NCBI RefSeq assembly: GCF_009982895.1
Contig: NZ_WXZL01000018.1
Span: 20,436 to 84,435 of the forward strand
Direction: 5' to 3'
Length of the DNA stretch: 64,000 nt
Origin: Deinococcus alpinitundrae
GTDB lineage: Bacteria; Deinococcota; Deinococci; Deinococcales; Deinococcaceae
Within the stretch, counting starts at the first letter, position 1, and each line of letters starts with the position of its first letter. Of this stretch, positions 49,751-58,676 are shown piece by piece. The translations under genes and the position numbers were made by a program. The notes beneath the pieces are model-generated. The model did no database searches. It saw only the letters and a program-made list of their open reading frames with translations, and had not been told where the DNA came from.

Positions 49751-50812
49751 TCACAGGTTCTTCTTGAAGAACGTCACGCTGCGACTAAGCGCCACTCTCA
49801 GGTTGCCGCTGAGGTTGTGGTTGTCGCCGGGATACTTGTACGCGGTGAAGTTTTGCTGGGCGGCCCGCAAATCATTGGCGAAATCCACCTGGAAGCTGTA
49901 CGGCACGTCCTCGTCCGCCGTGCCCTGCTGCAATTCGATGGGCCGCCCCCTGAGGCCTTGCAGCGAAGCGTTCGGGCTGAGCGCCCGCAGAAAGCGCTGG
50001 TTCAGGCCGTCGAGGGTCGGGGTCGGCTGACCGGAGGGCGGGTGCCACTGCGTCGCCAGGATGTCGTAGCTGGCGACGACCCCGGCCCATAGCGAGGCGG
50101 CTTTGAAGTCACTCTCGACCAGCATGGCCCGCAAACTGAGTTGCCCGCCCATGCTGTGGCCCCAGAGGCCCAGCCGCCCAGCATTGACCCGCCTGTCCTT
50201 TTTGAGACTGGCGGCAGCGTTGAGCACGTCCACGGTGTAGCCGGGGTCGTTGTAGCCGCCCGTGGCCTCACCCTCGCTGCTGCCGTGCCCCCGGTAATCG
50301 CTCTTCAGGGTCACGAATCCGGCCCTGGCAAAAGCGTCCTGGTAGGCCACGTAGCGCTCAGTGGTGCGGTACTTTTCCGGAGGAATATAGCCGTGGTTGA
50401 ACACGATGGCGGGCCAGCCTCGTGTCGGCGGCGTTCCATTGGGCACCGTCAGCAGCGCGAAAATCTTCAGGCCGTCCGATTGGTAGCTCACCACCTGCCG
50501 GGAATAATTGACGCCCGCACCCAGCGTCCGCACCACCGTCAGGGCGCTGCCGGGATACGTGCGCGCCCGCAGAGCCGCCAGGCTGATCGGCTGCCGGTCC
50601 ACCACCGCCCGAATCGCCGCGTCGGTGATGGTGCCGAGGGGCGTCGTCTCGACGACGTTCGGGGGCGCAGCAGCGGGGGCAGTTGAGGGTTCAGGCGCGC
50701 TGACCTGCTCCTCTCGCCAGGGCGTGGCAAACGGCAAGCGCTCGGGCTGGCTGTAGGCAACGTAACCCGCGCCGCCGATGAGCAGCAGGGCCAGATTGAG
50801 CAGGCGTCTCAC
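49751..50812 (-). CDS. Alpha/beta hydrolase, S9/prolyl-oligopeptidase-like (copy 1)
   Basis: 353 residues with a GTG start and one N-terminal hydrophobic segment (LLNLALLLIGGAGYVAYS). The hydrolase has NHGYIPPEKYRTTERYVAY, KSDYRGHGSSEGEATGGYND, the nucleophile elbow GLWGHSMGGQLSLRAM (Ser), Asp in GTADEDVPYSFQVDF and His in YPGDNHNLSGNLRVALSRSV. It probably acts outside the cytoplasmic face as a peptidase or esterase. It is a tandem paralogue of the next gene. Confidence 0.87.
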   Translation of the reverse strand: MRRLLNLALLLIGGAGYVAYSQPERLPFATPWREEQVSAPEPSTAPAAAPPNVVETTPLGTITDAAIRAVVDRQPISLAALRARTYPGSALTVVRTLGAGVNYSRQVVSYQSDGLKIFALLTVPNGTPPTRGWPAIVFNHGYIPPEKYRTTERYVAYQDAFARAGFVTLKSDYRGHGSSEGEATGGYNDPGYTVDVLNAAASLKKDRRVNAGRLGLWGHSMGGQLSLRAMLVESDFKAASLWAGVVASYDILATQWHPPSGQPTPTLDGLNQRFLRALSPNASLQGLRGRPIELQQGTADEDVPYSFQVDFANDLRAAQQNFTAYKYPGDNHNLSGNLRVALSRSVTFFKKNL

Positions 50813-50853
50813 TGTTTCGGCCTCATGGCTACGCCCTGCTCATAGGTTGTGCC

Positions 50854-51876
50854 TCACAGATTCTTCTTGAAAAAGGCCACGCTGCGGCTGAGCGCCGTGC
50901 CGAGATTGCCGCTGAGGTTGTGGTTGTCGCCGGGGTAGACGTAGCTCGCGGCAGTCTTGCCCACCGCCTTGAGCTGCCCCACCAGAATCGAGTGAAAGGC
51001 GGGCGGCACTTCCTCGTCGGCTGAACCGATGTGCAGTTCCAGCGGGCCGCTGAGGTCCTTGAGGTAAGTGTTGGCGCTCAGCGCCTGCCAGAAGGTGGGG
51101 TTACTGGCGGGCGTGCCGTATTTGTCCACTGCCGTTTTGCGCAGGTTGAGCACCCGCTGGGGAATGCTGGCGGGCGCTTTGTGGGGCCAACGGTTCATCA
51201 GGTCGTCGTAGTTGGCGACCACCCCGCCCCAGATGACCCCGGCCTTGATGCCAGGGTCGATAACCATCGCCCGCAGCGTCAGAAAGCCGCCCATACTGTG
51301 GCCCCACATCCCGATGCGCCCGGCGTTGACCCGCTTGTCGCGCTTGAAGCTGCCGAGCGCGTTCATCACGTCATCGGTGTAGCCCGGCGCGTAGTAACCG
51401 CACAGCGCCACGCCTTCAGAGCTGCCGTGCCCCCGGTAGTCACTCTTGAGGGTCACGAATCCGGCGCGGGCGAAGGCGTCCTGATACGCCACGTAGCGCT
51501 CGGTGGTGCGGTACACGTTCGGCGGAATGTAGCCGTGGTTGAACACGACGGCGGGCCAGCCTCCTTTCGGCGGCGTGCCTGCGGGCACCGTCAGCAGCGC
51601 GTGAATGCTCAGGCCGTCGGACTGGTACGAGACCACCTGGCGCGAATAGTTGACACCCGCCCGGAGCGTTTGCAGCACCTTCAAGGCACTGCCGGGATAC
51701 GTCTTCTTGCGCGCGGCGGCGATGTTCATATCGGCAATGTCGGCTTTGGCAACGGCGGCGGCGAAGGCCGCATCCGACTGTGCCCCGGCCTGAGACGAGG
51801 CGACCTGAAGGGTCAGCAGGGCGAGCAGCGGCAGCGCCCAGGTTGTCCGCGCCGGATTCATTGCTTTGAGCTTCAT
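50854..51876 (-). CDS. Alpha/beta hydrolase, S9/prolyl-oligopeptidase-like (copy 2)
   Basis: 340 residues with a signal peptide (MNPARTTWALPLLALLTLQVASSQAGA after a short lead). The catalytic elements match copy 1: GMWGHSMGGFLTLRAM (Ser), GSADEEVPPAFHSILVGQ (Asp) and YPGDNHNLSGNLGTALSRSV (His). Long stretches are identical to copy 1, such as ERYVAYQDAFARAGFVTLKS. It is secreted. TAGCCT lies six bases before the ATG. The copies lie 41 bases apart and arose by tandem duplication. Confidence 0.88.
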   Translation of the reverse strand: MKLKAMNPARTTWALPLLALLTLQVASSQAGAQSDAAFAAAVAKADIADMNIAAARKKTYPGSALKVLQTLRAGVNYSRQVVSYQSDGLSIHALLTVPAGTPPKGGWPAVVFNHGYIPPNVYRTTERYVAYQDAFARAGFVTLKSDYRGHGSSEGVALCGYYAPGYTDDVMNALGSFKRDKRVNAGRIGMWGHSMGGFLTLRAMVIDPGIKAGVIWGGVVANYDDLMNRWPHKAPASIPQRVLNLRKTAVDKYGTPASNPTFWQALSANTYLKDLSGPLELHIGSADEEVPPAFHSILVGQLKAVGKTAASYVYPGDNHNLSGNLGTALSRSVAFFKKNL

Positions 51877-52108
51877 CTGTTCAGGCTAAAGGCGGGTGGC
51901 GATCCGGAAAGCGGCGGGGCAAACGTTCCCATACGCCCTAGGGCTTGGGACTTGACCCATCCGCTGCTCAAAAACCCACTGACTGAAGTGACCTGGTACG
52001 GATGCAGTCTTGAGCAGGCCTTGAGCCAGGCTGGGCCGGGCCGCGACCACGCTTAGACTGAGCGGACCACTTCAATGTTTGAGTTCGATGTTCAAGGAGG
52101 CCAGCATC

Positions 52109-52300
52109 ATGGACGACAAGACCAGCAGCAAGCCGACCCCGGACCCACGTCACCCACACGGCGGCGATAAGGACACCAACGATCTGCATGACATCAAGGA
52201 CGTGCAGAAGACCGGCATGCAGGAAAAAGCCCGTCAGGTGGACGACCTGCCCGCCGACGTGACCGGGGCCGACCAGAACCTGCCGCGCCAGAACCGCTGA
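52109..52300 (+). CDS. Small acidic hydrophilic protein of unknown function
   Basis: 63 residues, highly charged and probably disordered: MDDKTSSKPTPDPRHPHGGD, KDTNDLHDIKDVQKTGMQEK and ARQVDDLPADVTGADQNLPR. It has no hydrophobic core or signal. AAGGAGG lies eight bases before the ATG, a strong ribosome site that supports it. It is 155 bases before the ferritin-like gene on the same strand. Hydrophilins of this type accumulate in stress, but that is only inference here. Confidence 0.6.
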   Translation: MDDKTSSKPTPDPRHPHGGDKDTNDLHDIKDVQKTGMQEKARQVDDLPADVTGADQNLPRQNR

Positions 52301-52455
52301 GCGAAATGGTAGAGGCGAAGCTGCGCCAGTTTTATTAAGTTCTCGTGAACATCCAAGTCTGCTCACGTCCGCATACAACCTCTCAAAGAAGCCACCCCGA
52401 CACGCGTTTACTACGGCATGTGAGCGGCGGTGGGGACTTTCACAGGAGGAAGGAC

Positions 52456-53328
52456 ATGAGCGAAATGAATCGTCGGGAAGCGCTGGGCACCTTGGGTAAA
52501 CTCGGTTTGGGCGCAGCGGCGCTGGGTCTAGGCGGCAGCGCCCTGGCCGTGCCGGCCAAGAACATTGACGGCGACGTGCTGAACTTCGCCCTGAACCTGG
52601 AGTACCTGGAAGCGGCGTTTTACTGCGCCGCCGTGGGCCGCCTCAGCGAACTGCGCGCCATTGGCGGCTCGGCTCCGATTGCGCTGCCTGCCAACCTTCC
52701 GGCAACCGGCATGCAGTTCAAGGACAGCAACATCCAGGCGTTCGTCAACTCGATCGCAGACGATGAGCTGACCCACGTCAAGTTCCTGTATGGCGCGCTG
52801 GGCAAGGGAGCCGTTGCGCGTCCCCTGCTCGACCTGTCCTCCGCCTTCGACGCAGCGGGCCAGGCGGCTTCGGGTGGAGCCATCAAGGGCTTTAACCCCT
52901 ACACCAACGAGCTGTTCTTCCTGCACGGCGCGTTCATCTTCGAGGACGTGGGCGTCACCGCCTACAACGGCGCGGCCACCCTGCTGACCAACCCCGCCTA
53001 CCTTCAGGCGGCGGCGGGCATCCTGGCGTCCGAGGCCTACCACGCGGGCAGCATCCGCACCTTCCTGTACCAGAGTAAAGACGTCGTGGCCGCTGCGGGC
53101 CTGACCGTCGAGCAGATCGTGGGGGCCATCAGTGCCCTGCGCGCCAAGGTCGGCGGCGGCAAGGACGCGGGCCTGACCATGAACGGCAAGGCTGTGCTGG
53201 TACCGGACGACGCCTCGGGCGGCGCTTACGCCCGCACCACCCGCGAGATTCTCAACATCGTCTACCTGGCTCCCGATGCCCACAAGGGCGGCTTCTACCC
53301 GCAGGGCCTCAACGGCGCGATCAAGTAA
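52456..53328 (+). CDS. Ferritin-like domain protein (desiccation-associated type)
   Basis: 290 residues. The N-terminus [21 protein letters not shown] is a possible Tat-type signal (RR then hydrophobic). The ferritin-like helical bundle follows: [60 protein letters not shown] and [20 protein letters not shown]. The ExxxH and E...H pattern is the metal-ligand signature of Ferritin_2. Homologues are named desiccation-associated proteins. AGGAGGA precedes the ATG. It ends at a bidirectional terminator. Confidence 0.85.
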   Translation: MSEMNRREALGTLGKLGLGAAALGLGGSALAVPAKNIDGDVLNFALNLEYLEAAFYCAAVGRLSELRAIGGSAPIALPANLPATGMQFKDSNIQAFVNSIADDELTHVKFLYGALGKGAVARPLLDLSSAFDAAGQAASGGAIKGFNPYTNELFFLHGAFIFEDVGVTAYNGAATLLTNPAYLQAAAGILASEAYHAGSIRTFLYQSKDVVAAAGLTVEQIVGAISALRAKVGGGKDAGLTMNGKAVLVPDDASGGAYARTTREILNIVYLAPDAHKGGFYPQGLNGAIK

Positions 53329-53387
53329 TCCCTGGACGGTGTGGGGGCAAGGACCGGCCCACACTTCCTGAACATTCTCGTTTGGTC

Positions 53388-53424
53388 GAAAAAGCGCCCG
53401 GTGCAAATTACCGGGCGCTTTTTC
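53388..53424. terminator. Bidirectional terminator between the ferritin-like gene and the phosphatase
   Basis: GAAAAAGCGCCCGGT and its complement form a 15-bp stem around GCAAATT, between convergent genes. Confidence 0.9.
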
Positions 53425-53455
53425 GTGTTTCCGTGTGGGTGTGTGCGGGCATAAC

Positions 53456-54175
53456 TTACGGCGTGGCTCCCAGCCCCAAGTCGTCGGCCTCGCCCGCCGC
53501 TTCCAGGTCTTCGAGGTGGGCAGCGTCGTTGAAGCCCAGCAGCGTGCCGCCCTGATCCGAGAGCAGCACCCGGGTGACGCTGGTGTTGGCCACCGACAAT
53601 CTGGCCCAGGCGTTCGCGGGCACGCCGCCCAGTGCCAGCCCCACGGCCACCCGCACCACCCCGCCGTGCGTGAAGACCATCACCCGCTCGCCTTGGTGCC
53701 GGGCCGCCAGCTCGCTGAGCGCCGCCGCCGCGCGGGCGTACAGATCGGCCATGCTCTCGCCGCCGGGCCGCCGGGTCGCCCAGGGATCGGCCCGCAGCGC
53801 CGCCAGGTACTCGGGGTAACGGCTGCGGATCTCCGGTAAGCCCAGCCCGCTGAGCTGGCCCACGTCGATCTCGCGCAGGCCCGGCACGGTCTGCACCTGC
53901 GGCTCACCGCTGAGGCGCTCGGTGACGATCTCGGCGGTGCGCTGCGCCCGCACCAGATCGCTGGAATACACGGCGGCAAAGCGCTGGCTGGTCAGGCGCT
54001 CGGCCAGGCTGGAGGCTTGCAGCACCCCCACCACGCTCAGCGGCACGTCCGTCTGGCCCTGATAGCGCCCATCGGCATTCCAGGTGCTCTCGCCGTGGCG
54101 CACCACCCACAGCTCCGCCGAGGCGTGCCGCTCAGGCAGGCTCAGCCCGGTGGGCGGTTTGGGCAGGGTCGTCAC
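53456..54175 (-). CDS. Histidine phosphatase family protein (phosphoglycerate mutase-like)
   Basis: 239 residues. The RHG motif is in LWVVRHGESTWNADGRYQGQ, and further family segments are VVGVLQASSLAERL, VYSSDLVRAQRTAEIV, PGLREIDVGQLSGL and VMVFTHGGVVRVAVGLALGG. The second His (FTHGG) and the Glu (REID) are present, so it is active in form. The substrate cannot be read from the sequence; relatives include CobC and phosphoglycerate mutases. Its ATG overlaps the purM stop. Confidence 0.88.
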   Translation of the reverse strand: MTTLPKPPTGLSLPERHASAELWVVRHGESTWNADGRYQGQTDVPLSVVGVLQASSLAERLTSQRFAAVYSSDLVRAQRTAEIVTERLSGEPQVQTVPGLREIDVGQLSGLGLPEIRSRYPEYLAALRADPWATRRPGGESMADLYARAAAALSELAARHQGERVMVFTHGGVVRVAVGLALGGVPANAWARLSVANTSVTRVLLSDQGGTLLGFNDAAHLEDLEAAGEADDLGLGATP

Positions 54176-55338
54176 AGAAGCGCTCCACCCGGCTGGGGAG
54201 CTGAAAGTGCAGTGGGCAGGTTGAGCAATTCGACCCGTTCGTGTGCTGAGTTCTCGTGGGACACCACCTCACCGATGACCCAGGGCGACTCGCCCGCGCC
54301 GCGCAGCACATCCAGCGCCTGCGCGGCCTGATCCGGCGGCAGCATGAACAGAAAGCCCACGCCCATGTTGAGCGCCCGGTACGCCTCGCGCCCAAGGATG
54401 CCGGACCTCTGGACAATCCGCTCAAACAGCGGTGGCAGGGCGTAGCTTCCCAGATCGAAGCGCAGGCCCAGTTCGCCGGGCAGCACGCGCGGCGGATTGT
54501 CGATCAGGCCGCCCCCGGTGATGTGGCTCATGGCCCGCACGTCAACGCCCCCTTCGGCAAGCGCTCGGTACGCCGCCAGATAGCAGCGGTGCGGTATGAG
54601 CAGGGCGTCTTGCAAGCTGCCGCCCAGTTCGGCGTCGGGAGCCTGCCAATCAAGGCCGTCGAGCGCGGCGCGGGCCAGGCTGTAGCCGTTGGTATGCAGG
54701 CCACTGCTGGGCAGGGCGATCACCACATCGCCCGCCTCCAGCCGCTCGCCAGTGATCAGCTCGGCCCGGTCCACAACGCCCACGACGGTGCCCACGATAT
54801 CGAGTTCGCCTTCCACGTACACACCCGGCATCTCGGCGGTCTCGCCGCCCAGCAACGCCACGCTTACCTTTTCGCAGGCCTGCGCCGCACCCGTCACGAA
54901 GGCGGCCACCTGTTCGGGAATCAGCTTGCCCATCGCCACGTAATCGAGAAAGAACAGCGGGCGCGCGCCCTGCACCAGAATATCGTTGACGCAGTGGTTG
55001 ACGATGTCCGCGCCCAGCCCACCGTACTGCCCGGCACGGCTGGCGACCTTGGTCTTGGTGCCGACCCCGTCGGTGGAGGCCACCAGCACCGGGTCACGCA
55101 TGGCCCCAAAATCAGCTCGGAACAGCCCGCCGAAGCCGCCCAGGGCGCCCAGCACCTGCGGGCCGTGGGTCCGCGCCACCGCACCTTTCATCAGCGCCAC
55201 GGCGCGGTGGCCTGCGTCGATATCTACCCCTGCGCGGGCGTAGGCGGAAAGCGGAACCGGGGTGGCCTCCGGTGTGGCGGGTTCGCTCACAGAGGATTCA
55301 CTCACGGAAGAATCGGGGGGAAAAGCATCCTGGGTCAT
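54172..55338 (-). CDS. purM: Phosphoribosylformylglycinamidine cyclo-ligase
   Basis: About 388 residues. AIR synthetase of purine synthesis (FGAM to AIR with ATP). Family elements visible: SAYARAGVDIDAGHRAVALM, VASTDGVGTKTKVASRAGQY, IVNHCVNDILVQGARPLFFL, SVALLGGETAEMPGVYVEGE, VIALPSSGLHTNGYSLARA and MSHITGGGLIDNPPRVLPGE. A Ser/Thr/Pro-rich N-terminal extension of about 30 residues precedes the domain. The ATG at 55338 is preferred. Histidine phosphatase follows with a 4-base overlap. Confidence 0.96.
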   Translation of the reverse strand: MTQDAFPPDSSVSESSVSEPATPEATPVPLSAYARAGVDIDAGHRAVALMKGAVARTHGPQVLGALGGFGGLFRADFGAMRDPVLVASTDGVGTKTKVASRAGQYGGLGADIVNHCVNDILVQGARPLFFLDYVAMGKLIPEQVAAFVTGAAQACEKVSVALLGGETAEMPGVYVEGELDIVGTVVGVVDRAELITGERLEAGDVVIALPSSGLHTNGYSLARAALDGLDWQAPDAELGGSLQDALLIPHRCYLAAYRALAEGGVDVRAMSHITGGGLIDNPPRVLPGELGLRFDLGSYALPPLFERIVQRSGILGREAYRALNMGVGFLFMLPPDQAAQALDVLRGAGESPWVIGEVVSHENSAHERVELLNLPTALSAPQPGGALL

Positions 55339-55494
55339 GGGCAACGTCTCCTGACAGTCCAGCGACGTTGTGCGGCCCTGCTCGCGCCCCTTTCGTCGAA
55401 GGGCTGCCGGAAACCGGGGCCGCCGTCGCCAGCGTGAAAGCAGTCTACCCGACCGGGCCACCTGGACTGGGCTGCTGTGGTCTGAGCGCTTCGC

Positions 55495-56172
55495 TCACAC
55501 CGGGGGGTCGCCGGGCGGCATCAAGGAAGCCGACGAGGAAGACGCCGCCGGTGACCGGGAGCGCCGCCACCACCAGCGGCCTAGCACACCCAGCCCCACC
55601 GCCAGCGACAGGCCCGTCACGCCCCACAGCAGCCGCGCCGGACTGGCCGAGAGCCACACCACCAGCGTGGTGGCCGGGAGCGCCCCGGCTGCCGAGGCGG
55701 CCATGAACGGCCAGAAGGCGATCCCCACAGCCCCCGCCACCAGGTTCATAACCTCGGCCTTGAGGGCAGGCATCAAGCGCACCAGCAGCACCGCCCGCAC
55801 CCCGCGCGTCTCGGCGAACACCTCCAGGCGGTGGGTCATGCGCTCGCCCGCCAGCCGCCGCACCGCCCAGCCGCCGAAGCGCTGCCCCACCCGGTAGCCC
55901 AGTGCCGCGCCCAGCAGCGTGCCGGTATAGACGATGGCAAAGCCGCCCCAGAAGCCGTAGAGCAGGGCCGCCAGCACCACGTCGGCAGCGGCGGGCAGCA
56001 GTGGCACGACGGCCTGCACCAGCATTCCAGCAATCAACGCCAGCGGTCCCCAGAACCCCAGCCGCCCGACCAGGGCCTGTCTCGGCGCGGGGTCGGGGCC
56101 GAGCAGCACGCCGCCGACTGTCCACAGCCCGCCGCGCACGCCGGGAATGAGCAGCAGTCCGGCGATCAGCAT
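55495..56172 (-). CDS. VTT/DedA-type membrane protein (TVP38/TMEM64 family)
   Basis: 225 residues from the first ATG. Hydrophobic segments: MLIAGLLLIPGVRGGL, LIAGMLVQAVVPLLPAAADV, LLYGFWGGFAIVYTGTLLGA, LMPALKAEVMNLVAGAVGIA and LLWGVTGLSLAVGLGVLGRW. The VTT motif region is GTLLGAALGYRVGQRFGG. Such proteins move lipids across membranes. In-frame sequence continues upstream, and a CTG at 56271 with AAGGAG five bases before it would add 33 residues and complete the first helix (see findings). Confidence 0.82.
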   Translation of the reverse strand: MLIAGLLLIPGVRGGLWTVGGVLLGPDPAPRQALVGRLGFWGPLALIAGMLVQAVVPLLPAAADVVLAALLYGFWGGFAIVYTGTLLGAALGYRVGQRFGGWAVRRLAGERMTHRLEVFAETRGVRAVLLVRLMPALKAEVMNLVAGAVGIAFWPFMAASAAGALPATTLVVWLSASPARLLWGVTGLSLAVGLGVLGRWWWRRSRSPAASSSSASLMPPGDPPV

Positions 56173-56351
56173 CGCGGCGACCAGCAGCAGCCAGCCTCCC
56201 GGCGCGCGGCCAGAACGCTTCAGGCGGGCAGCGGGAGCGGCGGTCGGGGCGGGCGGCTGAAGTTCCGGCAGAGCGTCTCCTTGAAGGGCAGGGGTGTAGA
56301 CAGGATACTGCCCCGGCCCGGGCCGGGCGTCCCAGGTTAAACTGCGCCTTG

Positions 56352-57341
56352 ATGCGCTCCGAACTGCTCGACCTGATTCTCGGCCTGCTGCCCGACACCC
56401 ATTCGCGCCCGGAGCTGCGGGCCTTTTACACTATGTTGCGCGACTACCCGCAGCGCGGTGGCAAAGGTCTTCGCAGCGAACTGCTGCTGCTGAGCGCCGA
56501 GGCACACGGCGTGCGCGAGGGCAGCCCACAGTGGCGCAGCGCGTTGTGGCTCGGCGCGGTCATCGAACTCTTTCAGAACTGGGTGCTGATTCATGACGAT
56601 ATCGAGGACGACAGCGAGGAGCGCCGGGGAAAGCCTGCGCTGCACCGTCTGCACGGCCTGCCGCTGGCACTGAACGCCGGAGACGCCCTGCACGCCTACA
56701 TGTGGGCCGCCGTGGCCGAAGCGGGCGTGCCGGGAGCCTACCAGGAAGTGCTGACCATGATTCACCGCACCGCCGAGGGCCAGCACCTCGACCTGGACTG
56801 GGTGGCGCGGCGCGAGTGGCAGCTCAGCGAGGCCGATTATCTGGAGATGGTGCGGCTCAAGACCGCCTACTACACGGTTGTCATTCCGTTGCGGCTGGGT
56901 GCGCTGGCCGCGGAGCAGCCGCCCAGCGAGGCGTTCACCCGCGCCGGAGAAGCCCTGGGCGCGGCCTTTCAGATCAGGGACGACGTGCTCAATCTGCTCG
57001 AAGACGCCGGGAAATACGGCAAGGAAATTGGCGGCGACTTGCTGGAGGGCAAACGCACTTTGATCGTGCTGCACTGGCTTGGTGACGCGCCCGCCGATCA
57101 GCGCGCCGCCTTCACCGAGCAGATGGCGCTGCCCAGGGCCGACAAGGACCCGGCCAGGATCGCCGAGGTGCTGGGCTGGCTGCGCCGTAGCGGCAGCCTG
57201 GACTACGCCCAGCGGGCGGCGGCACAGCGGGGCGAAGCGGGCCTTGCCCTGCTGCAAGAAACCCTCAGCGGCGCGGCGAATCCGGCAGCGGCGGCCAAGA
57301 TGCTGTCCCTGGTCCGCAGTTACGTGACGCGGGAAGCCTGA
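56352..57341 (+). CDS. Polyprenyl synthetase (geranylgeranyl-diphosphate-synthase type)
   Basis: About 329 residues. Condenses isopentenyl units into a polyprenyl diphosphate. The first Asp-rich motif is LIHDDIEDDSEERRGKPALH, the second is AAFQIRDDVLNLLEDAGKYG. Other features are GGKGLRSELLLLSAE and KTAYYTVVIPLRLGALAA. The chain length is set by residues before the first motif and cannot be called. IspG in this window supplies the precursor pathway. The ATG at 56352 is used; a TTG at 56349 is the alternative. TAAACT lies at 56338-56343. Confidence 0.92.
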   Translation: MRSELLDLILGLLPDTHSRPELRAFYTMLRDYPQRGGKGLRSELLLLSAEAHGVREGSPQWRSALWLGAVIELFQNWVLIHDDIEDDSEERRGKPALHRLHGLPLALNAGDALHAYMWAAVAEAGVPGAYQEVLTMIHRTAEGQHLDLDWVARREWQLSEADYLEMVRLKTAYYTVVIPLRLGALAAEQPPSEAFTRAGEALGAAFQIRDDVLNLLEDAGKYGKEIGGDLLEGKRTLIVLHWLGDAPADQRAAFTEQMALPRADKDPARIAEVLGWLRRSGSLDYAQRAAAQRGEAGLALLQETLSGAANPAAAAKMLSLVRSYVTREA

Positions 57342-57358
57342 GCGCCCACGGTCGAGAT

Positions 57359-57408
57359 GAAGAAAGTGGGAACCTCTCCGAGTGCGTCGGGAGGTTCCCA
57401 CTTTCTTC
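57359..57408. terminator. Bidirectional terminator between the polyprenyl synthase and lipoprotein genes
   Basis: GAAGAAAGTGGGAACCTC and GAGGTTCCCACTTTCTTC form an 18-bp stem with an inner TCC/GGA extension, between convergent genes. Confidence 0.88.
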
Positions 57409-57438
57409 AACGGCTCCGCGCAACGGCGGGGTTCAGGT

Positions 57439-57948
57439 TCAGGGAATCTTGACGGCGCTGCACGCCACGCCCGCGTCGGCAGGTGCGCCGCTCTCATCCT
57501 TGGCAGTATGAACGTTGTAGTAAGTGGCGGCCTGCACCACGGTCTTGGCGACGCTGCCGGTCAGGGTCAGGTTGCCACCCGCGTCGGACTTGCCGACCAT
57601 CATGCTGTCGAGCAGGGCCGGGCCGTTGCTGGAGCAAGGATCGGTGGTCTGGGTGCTGCCCTGGTTGTGGTAGTGGGCTACATAGTAGGTGTTGGCAGCC
57701 ACACCGGTCAACTTGGCATTGGTCGCCACTGTCGCGCCGTTGACTGCGACGGCCACATTGCCCATCGGGGTGATATCGGTGGCGGCAGGCTGACGACCCA
57801 GGCTGTACGACGCCGTGCCCTGCTTGACGGCCATCGCGCCGTCGGACATGGTGCCATTGGACATCGTGCCGCTCTTCATGCCGCCGCCCATCATCGAGCA
57901 GGAACTGAGAAGGACGACACCCATACCGAACATCATGACGTTTTTCAT
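57439..57948 (-). CDS. Lipoprotein of unknown function with Met/Gly-rich N-terminus
   Basis: 169 residues. The lipobox is LLSSC in MKNVMMFGMGVVLLSSCSMM. A Met/Gly/Ser-rich stretch follows (GGGMKSGTMSNGTMSDGAM). The mature domain is beta-rich with NVAVAVNGATVATNAKLTGV, NTYYVAHYHNQGSTQTTDPC and ATYYNVHTAKDESG, including spaced His residues and a Cys pair. The pattern recalls CHRD or Cu/Zn-superoxide-dismutase-like envelope domains, without proof. The gap 57949-58151 shows no gene. Confidence 0.6.
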   Translation of the reverse strand: MKNVMMFGMGVVLLSSCSMMGGGMKSGTMSNGTMSDGAMAVKQGTASYSLGRQPAATDITPMGNVAVAVNGATVATNAKLTGVAANTYYVAHYHNQGSTQTTDPCSSNGPALLDSMMVGKSDAGGNLTLTGSVAKTVVQAATYYNVHTAKDESGAPADAGVACSAVKIP

Positions 57949-58151
57949 AGTGACCTCTTTTGGAGAAAGCGACTTGGTTTCGCTGCGGGCACTGACCGGT
58001 CGCGCTCGCCAAAGCCAGTGCAGGTGAAAAGAACACCCCCATCATGAGCTGCGCGGCCCCCTGCGCATAAGTAACTATCGATCCAATTTCTAGGCCAGCT
58101 GATCTTTGTCTAAAGCCGACCTTAAGACACTAGGGCCGTGAGTCATCTCAC

Positions 58152-58676
58152 CTAGCCGCGCAGCAGTTGACTGAACTCTGCACCCTCGGCTTGCAGCGGC
58201 GGCAGGTCGCCCACGTCGCGCAGCCCGAACTCGAGCAGGAAGCGCTCTGTGGTGGCGTAGAGCAGCGGCTGGCCCACGGCGTCGGCGCGGCCCACCACCT
58301 TGATCAGTTCGCGCTCCTGCAAGGTGATGACGGTGCTGGCACTGCCGCCGCGCATCGCCTCGATCTCGGCGCGGGTCACCGGCTGGCGGTAGGCGATGAC
58401 GGCCAGCACCTCCAGCGCCGCGCCCGATAGGCCCGGCAGCGGCGGGGGTGAGAGCAGCGGCGCAAGTTGCTGCGCCAGAGCGGGCGGCACCACCAGCCGG
58501 AAGCCGCCCGCCACCTCCTCGACCAGAAACCCCAGCCCGGCGCGCGCCAACTCAGTGGCGTAGGCTTCGAGCTGGGCGCGCGCCTGCGCTTCGTCCAGAT
58601 TTAGCAGCTTGCCCAGTTCCGCCGCCCGCAGCGGCCTGCCTGCCGCCAGCAGCGCCGCACCGATCAGCGCCTTCAC
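58152..58676 (-). CDS. scpB: Segregation and condensation protein B
   Basis: 174 residues. ScpB binds ScpA and SMC to condense and segregate chromosomes. Two winged-helix domains are visible: LIGAALLAAGRPLRAAELGK, LVEEVAGGFRLVVPPALAQQ, LEVLAVIAYRQPVTRAEIEA, MRGGSASTVITLQERELIKV and YATTERFLLEFGLRDVGDLP. Its start overlaps the tsaC-type gene by four bases. Confidence 0.93.
   Translation of the reverse strand: MKALIGAALLAAGRPLRAAELGKLLNLDEAQARAQLEAYATELARAGLGFLVEEVAGGFRLVVPPALAQQLAPLLSPPPLPGLSGAALEVLAVIAYRQPVTRAEIEAMRGGSASTVITLQERELIKVVGRADAVGQPLLYATTERFLLEFGLRDVGDLPPLQAEGAEFSQLLRG

Noticed and set aside
52361..52420. ACATCCAAG upstream of the ferritin-like gene as a fourth ECF site
   Set aside because: The -10 element at the required distance is CATACA, not CGT-type.
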